Assembly (NCBI GenBank): GCA_025602905.1
Contig: JAHLKI010000012.1
Coordinates: 1-64,000 of the forward strand
Source: Phlyctochytrium arcticum
Taxonomy: Eukaryota > Chytridiomycota > Chytridiomycetes > Chytridiales > Chytridiaceae
Reading direction: 5' to 3'
Length of the DNA stretch: 64,000 bases
Below, piece after piece: positions 35,771 through 45,176 of the stretch; within the stretch, counting starts at the first letter, position 1; each line of letters starts with the position of its first letter. A program made the translations under genes and the position numbers. A model generated the notes under the pieces. The model was given only the letters and a program-made list of their open reading frames with translations. It had not been told where the DNA came from and searched no databases.

Positions 35771-38075
35771 AGTGTCTTTCGCCATTTGCACTTGTCTCAT
35801 AATCCATTTTTTCAACATTTTGTTTATTTTTACATTGAATTTTCATTCGTTCTGCTTGCAAATTTTGATGATTTTGAGTTGCTCTTACGATCGTTGCATG
35901 TTGCATTTGGATCGGCGTTTGCAACCGGTCGAACTAGCGCTGTGGTGAAGAATGGAGGTGAGCGTAAGGAACAAGGGTGAAGTAGGGATTTGAATGGCTC
36001 GAACCACTAGCGCAGTCCAGATTTGGGACAGCCGTAAAACGGTAAAAGCAACCGCATGTGTAGTCTTAGGAGCCTCCTTGGTACAGTACTCCGGGGAACA
36101 TAGTCCGGATTGATCAACTACCAATGGCATCTATCGAACACCGTGTAGAAAATGGGCACGATGATCTCATTATTTCCGTAGGCCGTGTACGTATTGGTTC
36201 TGGCAACAAAGGATGTCCAGCACGATTCGTGGTTATTCAGGTGCGTCCCCCATCGGTATCCGATTAAAGTGGTGATGCACAACCGCAGCAATGCCGGGAG
36301 TTATCATAGGGATCGTCTAAATAAAACCCAGAACATCTCCCGCTAGATCAACCCCTCACGTTGCACTCGCAAGAGGAACAAGCTTGCACATCCTTGCTCA
36401 AATGCAACCTTCTTGCAAGCCCAGAGACTTACACACAAGTGTCCATATCGTCATACCAACCTAATCTCCCATTACAAGAATGTCATTGCTGGTAAGTTTT
36501 GCAAAAGCTCCAAGGCTAGGAAGTCACTGTTTCCCTCTGGGTTCCGCTGTCCAAGATCCAAGCCCGTTGAACAGCCAAAATAGCAGAGACTGGTGTGGGA
36601 GATCCAAGATGACAAGACCAGTCAAGAGAATCCAAGCCGGTTCCGAGATCAAAGATGGCAAGACTAAAAGAGCTGCATGCAGGCTGATGAGCAGCTTTGT
36701 CTGCCTGGTGAGTTTCGGAGTTTGTGATGACAAGCAAAAGTGTCACCGCCTACGCGCTGTTACCATGACAACCACCCAAATCCTCACTATCCTCCCATCA
36801 ACTTCCAGATCTGACACCTCTCAGTTGCAGCAGCAACTGCGACAGCACACCGCCGACACTGCCCCGACACTGCCCCAAAGATTCCAAGACCTTCCATCCT
36901 TCGCAGTTCGTAGTTCAGTTCGCAGTTTTAGTGTAGATCTGTAATTTTCCCCCTCCTGTTTCCCTCGCCTATAAAAAGACCGTCTTCCCTCGCCCTTTCA
37001 GACGGTCAACCTGCTCTACTCCTATAACTTGTCATAATCTTCAATACAATCTCCTCTTCCCCAACCAGACTCAGACTTTGATCTGACTCTCGACTCTTGA
37101 AGTCCTCGCGGTGTTTACCCTTCCTGCAGCCTCCCGCATCAAACCCCGACGCTTACGCAACAACCCGTCCTACTTAGTCCCAATTCGGCCAAATTGCTTA
37201 CGACAGATCCGCCTTTTCGGTCTTCTCGTAACAAAAGAGCCAAGCCACGATCTACGCCAACGCGTGCGTGGTTTTGAAAAGGCTGCATTTCGAGATACCG
37301 TGTTATATAAACTTCAAGGTCTTGATCAAGGTGTAAACTGTAGTCAACTCAAGCTAAACAAGAGAGGGGAAATGATTGGCCCTCTGGTATATACAAGAAG
37401 CTAAGATCTACTCAAATGGGGATCTCTTGACTGATGAGACAATACAATGGGGACTCCTGCTTATTGCCGAATCTTTTGTCTCCACAATAGTGTGCATTTC
37501 GAAAGACATTGCCCCAAAACAAAACTGTCACCCACTCTAGTCCAAATGAGAATTACAACAATGGAACAACGAGCAGACCGAGCAACCAATACAGCCAAAC
37601 AATGCCTTCAACTCTGCTACGATTGCAAACTTTTGTCACCGTCTCGCGATCCTGCAAGATGTACGCTCAAAAGCAAGAACACGGACAGTTCGAGTGGTAT
37701 ATACAGTATCCGCCGTAACGTCTGCTGCTGCGATTATATGGAACGATTCCTTCAGTCGTTGTCTTCTTATCCACCACTGTATGAATCAAGAGAGCGAGGA
37801 TGACGATGCGTATTTCGGACATATGAGACTTGATGCTCTCGCGACATGCGATATAAATATATGATTTGAGACAGACGATCACTACAGAGCTGTGTGTGCG
37901 GGAGCCAGTCTTGTCTGGGTCGGGGGATTCCGGGGAGAATCGTCTAAAGTTCGAATCACGCGCCACAGAGAGCCTGGGAAAAAAACAAAGGAGGAGCTAC
38001 GCGGAATTTTCAAGGATAGACGAGCAACCCTGTTTCCCCCCCGCCAACTTTTCTTCCTCACCGACAACCATCGAC
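35771..38075. other. 2.3 kb without a supported gene
   Basis: No family is recognisable. A TATAAAAAG (about 36971-36979) followed by a TC-rich leader-like stretch to 37130 looks like a promoter or the R/U5 part of a solo LTR, but no matching second copy or terminal TG...CA was found. The right end is the upstream region of the HNH copy. Confidence 0.35.
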
Positions 38076-39766
38076 ATGTTTTCCACCACCGACAACACCA
38101 ACACAAACATGTCTTCCACCATCAACGACCATACCAACAACACACCACCACCCCCCGCCGCCGACGCCGACTTTGCCCTTGCTCCCATCGAAGAAGAAGA
38201 GGTGGTCAAGCAAGATGTCTCGGACGAGCTTCAGACGGGTCCGGACGATGAAATCGCCCAACTGGAGCAGCAGTTGCAAGGGACCCCGGTTGCTGAATGC
38301 TTCCTCCCCGAGGGCTGTCCCACGGACAGATACCGAGTGTCAGAAGGCGGCCATGTCGTCTCCCGCCTTTTGCTACGGTCCCCGGCAAGTCTTGACGTCC
38401 GTCGCCCGCGTCGTCCTCATCAGCTTTGAGGGATTGCCCGATGACCCGGACTTGACTGGTAAGCATTCTTGACCGTTTGTTTTGTTGTCGTTTGAATTGC
38501 TTTGCTGACTACTACTGCCTACTTTTAGTCGACCATATTGATGGCGACGTCGCCAACGACGACCTCAAGAACCTCCAATTCCTGATAGGTTTTCAGAACT
38601 ACAGGAAGGGAGGACGGCAAGAGGCCCACTTCTACGAAGCCGTGGACATGTCGGCCATCCCCACCTCGGTCGCTACTGACATTTGGACGACCCATCCCAC
38701 CCTCCCGCACGTCCAATGTTCAGAGTCAGGCTACCTTCGGCTCACCGCAGGAAGAGGTCTCATCCCCTTGAACCAAGGATGGTATGGACACCGCAATGCT
38801 CGTGTTGCTGGAGTCTGGCCTTGGTTGAGCGTTCACCGAGCGATAGCCGAGACCTTTGTTTGTGACGGCCCTATCCCTGAGGGGATGGTAGTCCACCATC
38901 GGGACGGCGACGCGACCAACAACGCCCACACCAACTTGCAGATCATCACGCCGGCCCAGAATGCGCGCTACAGCCGGAGATTCCACGGCAGCAACACGAG
39001 TGGCGTCAATGGCGTGTACTGGTCCAAGCAACGCAAGATGTGGATAGCGATGATCAGCGTGGAAGGCCAAAAGAAGTATCTTGGGGCCTCCCGCTGATTT
39101 GGAACTCGCCAAGGCTAGGCGGAGAGCGGCCGAGATCAAGTACGATTACCAGCCGTTGGAACCGCAAGGCGACATTTCCCTTGTGCCCGACTACTCCCCC
39201 GATGATTTCCGCTACGTCAAGGCCAGTGAACTGCCAAAGTACATTGTTCCTGAGGGGACTTGCTTTGCACTGGCATTTTACCACAAGGGCAAAACGTACC
39301 GAGTGGCATCGTACGATTCCGTGCAAGAGGCAGTCGAGGGAAAGGCAAAAGTCATGTTGGATTGTGACATGGAAGAGCGTGGTACCCACCTCCGGATTGG
39401 AAAACTGGAGGTATTGGAGCAATTGTTCGAAGCTCGGGAGGAGGAAACCCGGCAAACTGCTGCCTGGGTTCGCGAAGACGCAGAACGCCGCAAGAGAAAG
39501 CGCGAGGAGCGAGAGGAGCAAAAGTCCAAGGCCTCCCGCATCCCCACTCCCGCCACTCCCGCTACTTCCTCTGCTCCCGCTAGTCCCGCTACTCCCGCCA
39601 CTCCCGCCACTCCCGCTCCCGCCACTCCCGCCACTCCCGCCGCTTCCGCTACTCCCGCTGCTGCGATCACCCCTATGGACAATGGCGAGAAGGTGCCCCG
39701 CTGCATCTATAAACGCAACAGAGCCAGCGGGCCGCAGTACAGCGTGACGTTCATTCATAAGCGAAA
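38076..39766 (+). pseudogene. HNH-HNH-AP2 homing-endonuclease-like gene, copy 1 (frameshifted)
   Basis: HNH-AP2 proteins are typically endonucleases of mobile introns and inteins. Parts in order: acidic N-terminus; YRVSEGGHVV and, across intron 38459-38528, VDHIDGDVANDDLKNLQF, a first HNH-type motif; WLSVHRAIAETFVCDG and VVHHRDGDATNNAHTNLQII, a second complete HNH motif; GVYWSKQRKMWIAMISVEGQ with KKYLGA, an AP2/NUMOD-type DNA-binding repeat; another AP2-like segment (FALAFYHKGKTYRVASYDSV); a charged coiled region; and a Pro/Ala/Thr repeat linker. Two breaks are visible. The frame changes within 38350-38400, where a 39-nt GC-AG intron is the only alternative. A one-base C insertion near 39093 (GCCTCCCGC, against GCTTCCGCT in copy 2) causes a TGA. 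At about 39766 it runs in frame into a Fanzor end. Confidence 0.75.
39537..39662 (+). repeat. Pro/Ala/Thr-coding short tandem repeat
   Basis: About fourteen loosely repeated 6-9 base units of the type ACTCCCGCC / GCTCCCGCC encode a PATPATPA-like linker in copy 1 of the HNH gene. Copy 2 on the other strand has only a short remnant (PTAATVATV). The repeat therefore expanded in copy 1 or shrank in copy 2. Confidence 0.85.
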
Positions 39767-40162
39767 AACTTACGATCCGCGTACTATTGTCGCCCTTGGC
39801 GATGGCATCTTCCCCCACAATTCTCCCGGCCATCCGTCTATGCCGGTCAAAGAATTGCGAAAGCGCCTGAGAGGGCAATGCCGCCTGCGAATGATTGATG
39901 AATTCCGAACGTCAATCTTCTGTTCCTCGCGCGACGCGCCCTCCCCAAACGCACTCGGCTATGGGCGGTCAAAATCTGTTCGCATGTCTGCTTAACCACG
40001 TGGAATCGCGACGTGAACGGGGCAAGGAACATCCGTCGCATCTTCGACTATATGACAGCCCACGGAGGTGAGAGACCGTCGCATTTGAGACGAGGTAATG
40101 GCGAGGAGTTGGAGGAGCCAGTCTCTCCCGAGTCCCCCCAAGCAACGCCGGCTCTTGAGTAG
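39767..40162 (+). pseudogene. C-terminal RuvC fragment of a second Fanzor
   Basis: The frame of the HNH copy continues as DPRTIVALGDGIFPHNSPGH, PVKELRKRL and MIDEFRTSIFC. This is the Fanzor/TnpB RuvC-II segment with catalytic Glu and the start of the zinc finger. Near 39930 the conserved frame shifts and continues RLWAVKICSHVC (second zinc-finger Cys pair) and WNRDVNGARNI (RuvC-III Asp), ending with an acidic tail at TAG 40160-40162. RuvC-I and the N-terminal half are missing. The motif set is of the common DEFRTS type and differs from the Fanzor at 1-2897 (PEKGTST), so it is another lineage. A non-functional relic by itself. Confidence 0.82.
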
Positions 40163-42664
40163 GATCGGATGAGTCGTGCCATGACTTCCGCTTCTACTTT
40201 GACATCCTCAAAACCCCGAGGTAGCAGTCATTCCCTCTCTCATCAAATGCTCCTCCTCAAGTCCTTGACTTTGTTTCGCTACTCTGCCTTCAGACGAGCT
40301 CCCGCACCCACCGCAACCCTCTCATTCTTCTAGTCAAAACCCTTAACTCCACTCGTATCAGCCACCCTTCCATCACTCCAAACCACAACAAGCAAGCCCA
40401 AATAAACATCCTCTCAGTGATCTCATCCGCTTCCAATAATAGCTCTTCGCCATCACTATTGGCCACTTGTCTCAAAGGTTTCAACATGGAGACTAACGGT
40501 GTATTCTGTTGCTGATGGTGAGATTGGGCTAACTTTCTCAACTACAGGTTTCCCGTGGCGAGTTTACTGATCATGTCGTTTTCTTAGGAATTTCTGGTTT
40601 CTTCTCGGTTGTATTGCTTGCCTATCGATGCTGGTCACTCTTTTGCGTTTTTGCGTACGGTGGTCTTTTTCTCCGCTGCTTTCTCCCCCTTCTTCCTGAC
40701 TACCTATTATTTGATACCTATGATACCTCACACCTCCCCCGCGTTTTGTCTTTGCTTTTTTTCGGCAATTCAGCCGTCATGTCAGGGAAGGTGGTTGCAC
40801 TGTTGTCTTATAAATTGTTTGTAATATCCAATCCATTTGTTATACACATTTTCGTTGCTGCATTGAGTGGTCTGTCTCTGACCCGACAAACATGAACTTG
40901 CGTTGGCCCATTTCGTACGCAAGCTGATGTTCCACAATGCATACCGCACTCACACCGTTTCATACGGTTGTTTTCCCACACCATCCCTAAGCTTTGGGGA
41001 AGGGTAACTGCCATAAAGGCATATATTGTAAACACCAGGAGTTTTGGCCGACGTCTACGGGCAAAGATGGGGTTTAGCCTTCTTGCATGTATAAAAGGTT
41101 GAAAGGGGTAGTGGATCTACCTAAGAGTACGCCGAATAATAGTACGGCACGTTGCTGGCTATATAGGAATTTTTTACGGACGAATAGCAAAATCCTAGAT
41201 GAAAGACACGCAGTGGGTGCCATCACAGCGAAGTGCGAGCGGCCTTTTCAGTCTGTGAATTGTCTGTGTTGTGAACCTGACGTGCTGGGAAGGGTTTGGT
41301 TGCACTTTCTAAGGACCTCTCGGCCCCGCGGACGGTAAAGCTGCGCACTGTGTGTTCATATTTGAGCTTTGCGGTGTTGGGGGATGAGCTTGGCAGTAGG
41401 TAGCCAAATCATCACCCGTGCTGACTTGAAGCAGCTCTGTCGCTGCTAGTTTGCTATTGGTTGTGAGACTGGCGTGGGAAGAAACTCGATAAGGTGCCCT
41501 TCTGTAAACCATTAGAACCCATGGCGGCGCCCGTACGTAGTGGTCTGGCTTTAAAAGCAACACTTGGCAATGCCGCCGATGGTGGCAAAATTGGACGGTT
41601 ATGTGACGGTATGCAGAGAGAATGTGAAGTGGGAAAAACAAAAAGAAGCAACCGGCAAAATTTCTGATATTGACTGGTGAATAACTTTTCGGCATCGCTT
41701 TTATTTTTCCGGTTCACCGGTTTGATATATATGCTTTGATATAATTGTAAATTTGCAAGACAATGAAGAAATAAAAGATGAGATAATAGCATGAAGAATA
41801 ATAGGTGAGTAGACGATAAAGGGTCAAGTTTCGCGCTGTCGCGTGTCAAAGTACAAGGCTGAGGGCAAGGTTTGAAAGCAAGGAGTGAATACCGAATGTG
41901 TGGAATTTATCATACGGGTGCTGCCTATTATCGGCATTCGTAGGAATGGGTCGCGGTTCCATTTTCCTGAATGGACAAAATTCGGCCACTATCCCGTGTT
42001 GAGACTGAGTACGGAGATGCCTCATTTCGACTGGGGTTAGCAATCTCCTGCTTCAATATCGAAGACGGCCTATTGATAGTGATTGCTGTCTCATTTCTAG
42101 TGACCGTTTCCCGTGATTCTACTCCAATCTACAAGATCCAACATTAGAAATAAAGTTTACCAGGAAAAACCTCATATAAGCACCTTTTTGCCATATAATT
42201 CCAGCTCTTTCTTGATAGATCGTACGGATGGAAGATGTACATATAGTAGACTGGCGTGCCCACCACCAAATACTTTCCAGTAGTTTTTCAGACATACGAT
42301 GTCTTGGCATGTGCATCAGTATGGCACTTAATGCTTCTCGTCAACTGGCGAAGGGATAACAAAGTGGATCGACACCTGGGACGTTTGACTGAGCAAGTGT
42401 TGGCTCATCATCCAGCTCCGCTGTTGAAGAAGACGTATCCGAAGAGTTGGGCGCGTGCTCGTACATATCATCTGGTGAGTTGTCAGACTCAGAGTAAAGG
42501 CCCAGCTTCGATTGGAATGATTCAATGAATACAGCAAACTCATCATCTGCTGCATGGTGGTATGAGCGCAGGTAGGGGAAGGTGACGGTGAGCGATTTCA
42601 CCACGCCGCCGCCACAAACCCGTCACCTCCCAAGCAAATAACACACCGCCAGGCATTCGTGGCA
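40163..42664. other. accessory spacer between the inverted HNH copies
   Basis: About 2.5 kb with no recognisable gene. At 40940-41100 there is a sequence related, in direct orientation, to 44860-45040 just upstream of zuotin. An acidic Ser/Asp-rich stretch on the minus strand at 42341-42604 could be a relic exon but matches nothing I know. Confidence 0.4.
40940..41100 (+). repeat. diverged direct repeat of the zuotin upstream region
   Basis: Shared blocks with 44860-45040 include CCGTTTCATACGGTTG versus TCGTTTCACTACGGTTG, then CCCACACCATCCC, then GTCTACGGGCA with ATGGGG, then CCTTCTTGCA. Order and orientation are the same. Identity outside the blocks is low. Confidence 0.55.
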
Positions 42665-42800
42665 ATGATAGTATTCAGCATGAAGATCTGGTTGAAAAGA
42701 TTAATGATCTGACTGGTGTCGAGTCCATTGACACAAATAGAATGCCTACCTGTGTTAGAAATTGAACACTCCACATGGGCGGATCAACATGTTTCAACGA
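42665..42800 (-). pseudogene. PabA-like glutamine amidotransferase remnant
   Basis: Minus-strand reading gives HVDPPMWSVQFLTQ, then a GTAGGC donor, and in another frame SICVNGLDTSQIINLFNQIF. The functional gene at 20.3-23.4 kb has HVDRPMWGVQFHPE, an intron at the same place, then SICTEGGQQIIHNFLRM. The catalytic His-Pro-Glu is lost (FLTQ). This looks like a decayed duplicate of the amidotransferase exon pair, lying directly after HNH copy 2. Confidence 0.5.
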
Positions 42801-44440
42801 GAGGGCTCAGCAGTAGATCTGTTTGATGCATTAGACTTGAGATACCACACAACTGTAGAAGGGGAAGGTACATACCATCGTGGAGGCAGCCAGATTGGAA
42901 AGTTCCGAGGAACCAAATCCCGCTTATGAATGATCGTCATGCTGTACTCGGGCCCGCTGGCTCTGTTGCGTTTATAGATGCAGCGGGGCACCTCCTCGCC
43001 CTTGTCCATGGGGGTGGTCACAGTAGCGACAGTAGCGGCAGTGGGGATGGGGAAGGCCTTGGACTTTTGCTCCTCCCGCTCCTTGCGCTTTCTCTTACGG
43101 CGTTCTGCGTCTTCCCTAACCCAGGCAGCAGTTTGTCGGCTCTCCTCTTCCCGAGCTTCGAATAATTGCTCCAAAACCTCCGGTTTTCCAACTTGGAGGT
43201 GGGAACCACGCTCTTCCATGTCACAATCCAAAATCACTTTCGCTTTCGCCTCGACTGCCTCTTCCACGGAATCGTACGATGCCACTCGGTACTTTTTGCC
43301 CTTGTGGTAAAATGCCAGTGCAAAACAAGTCCCCTCAGGAACAACGTACTTTGGCAGTCCACTGGCCTTGACGTAGCGGAAATCATCGGGGGAGTAGTCG
43401 GGCACAAGGGAAATGTCGCCTTGCGGTTCCAACGGCTGGTAATCGTACTTGATCTCGGCCGCTCTCCTCCTAGCCTTGGCTATTTCGAAATCAGCGGAAG
43501 CCCCAAGATACTTCTTTTGGCCTTCCACGCTGATCATCGCTATCCACATCTTGCGTTGCTTGGACCAGTATACGCCATTGACGCCACTCGTGTTGCTGCT
43601 GTGGAAACGCCGGCTGTAGCGCGCATCCTGGGCCGGCGTGATGATCTGCAAGTTGGTGTGGGCGTTGTTTGTCAACCCACGTCCCCGGTCAGATAGAACG
43701 CATGTTTAAACTCCAAAGAAATACCGAGAGTTAGGCCTTTTTGACAGTGGTGGCATTTGGATTGGTCGCGGCTGCTAACTCAAATGCGCTTAGAAGCTCT
43801 TTGCGCCATTCTTGCCATGAATGCATGGCATTGCGGTCCTTCTCGTGGCTCGCATCTGAGTCCTTGCGGCCTTAAGCGACTCGATCTTCCAGACCAGTTT
43901 GTGGGGCCATGTGTCCTGTAATCGCATGAAAGCCTCGATGGCCGCCACCTCGCCCGGCGAATAGTACTTTTCAGGGATAGTAATCGGCTCCCAGTTGCCA
44001 TGGGGAAGGGTGTTCTCCACCTCAGGGTAGCCCGCAATCCAGAAGGGATTAGTGTAGAAGTGGATACTCCACTGTGATACCAGTGCTTAAAGAAATACCA
44101 TATTCCCCCAATCCGTAGATGGGCAACCCAAGTGTCCCGAAATAGGTGATGTTGGACTCTGCCGGAATGCCGGCCTTGTTGTCAATCAGGTCTGAAAAGA
44201 GCTTGCGCTCGTCCCGCGTGAAGGGTGCCTTTGCGTGTTTGATACATTGCCGGTGGTGGACTACCATCTCCTCGGCGATAGGGAATTGGAGGTTCTTGAG
44301 GTCGTCGTTGGTAAAGTCGCCATCATATGGTCGACTAAAAGCAGGCAGTAGTAGTTAGCAAAGCAATTACAACAAAAAAAAACCAAACGGTCAAGGACGC
44401 TTACCAGTCAAGTCCGGGTCGTCTGGTCTTGCTCCTACTC
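42794..44440 (-). pseudogene. HNH-AP2 gene copy 2, inverted and interrupted
   Basis: From right to left: an exon end with CCCGGACTTGACTG plus GTAAGC donor (about 44400-44425), as in copy 1; then YDGDFTNDDLKNLQF, the first HNH motif with the key residues altered. Next comes foreign sequence (about 44270-43690) reading HAKAPFTRDERKLFSDLIDN, ITIPEKYYSPGEVAAIEAFM and GISLEFKHAF, part of it related to the broken gene at 24-25 kb. The HNH gene then resumes mid-motif as TNNAHTNLQIITPAQD, GVYWSKQRKMWIAMISVEGQ and KKYLGASADFEIAKARRRAA, uninterrupted to IIHKRDLVPRNFPIWLPPRW. The AP2 part stays in frame for about 240 codons and is the better-preserved copy of that part. The second HNH motif has lost its first half, so the protein could not be an active nuclease. 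Confidence 0.72.
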
Positions 44441-45176
44441 GCTGCCCCAGCCTTTAAGCCAGCTTGTTTGGCATCGGTACCTGTCAATTGTGGACACGTT
44501 TCTTGGGTGATGTCCGGTGGGCAAACTCAATAACGGCTCATAACCTGAGAGTAAAGACTTTTGGCCGGAGGGCGGGACGTAGGGAGGGGCACCTCAACCC
44601 TCCCATTTATATATGAGGAAACATATGGGGCGAGACAATGATCAAGCACAGAAAAAAGATGTGTGGGGGTAATGCAGTGGCCGCGTGGATCGTGACACCT
44701 GTCAGTCAGGGACAACTCGAGCGACACCTGTCATTCCTATGCCTTTTGGTTCCAACACTTGCGCTGGGCCCATTGGACCCAATATCTATACCGCTCGTGG
44801 CTGGTCACATCTGGGTCACATACCCACTCGCATACCGGGCCATACCCAACATCCCGATATGCGCTAAATCGCAATCGTTTCACTACGGTTGTGTGTTCCC
44901 ACACCATCCCGGAATGTTGACTGCTATGACGGAGTATTGCAAAATCACTAGGAGTTTGTCCGACAACAGAGAGTTGGGGCAATGGATGAGTCTACGGGCA
45001 CATATGGGGATTGTCCTTCTTGCAAGTGAAGAGGTTCATCGTCGTCGTCGATGTTGAATTCACCAAAGGTTCGCCTGCACGTGACCTACCACTATTTTTC
45101 AAAGATGAGTTTTCCTCACACAAGATTTTAGCAAGATCATCCATCATCCACTCGCTGGCCGAGAATATTGACGAAA
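44441..45176. promoter_or_regulatory. spacer and zuotin upstream region
   Basis: About 730 bases between the HNH copy 2 remnant and the zuotin start. The right half (44860-45040) is one member of the diverged direct repeat. I see no further gene; a weak TATATAT at about 44610 may belong to a former promoter of the HNH copy. Confidence 0.35.

Noticed and set aside
35990..36060. GGTTCGAGCC box on the minus strand, tRNA-like
   Set aside because: T-stem pairing and loop size are wrong and no A box, anticodon arm or acceptor stem can be built.
36480..37130. Possible solo LTR with TATAAAAAG and a TC-rich leader
   Set aside because: No second copy, no TG...CA ends and no target-site duplication found in the window.
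38387..38425. 39-nt GC-AG intron in HNH copy 1 (GCAAGT donor)
   Set aside because: Would change frame but removes conserved-looking HNH sequence (GPRQVLTSVARVV); a frameshift is the simpler reading.
39537..39662. Short regular repeats considered as a CRISPR-like array near a Fanzor fragment
   Set aside because: Units are 6-9 bases, in-frame codon repeats without spacers.
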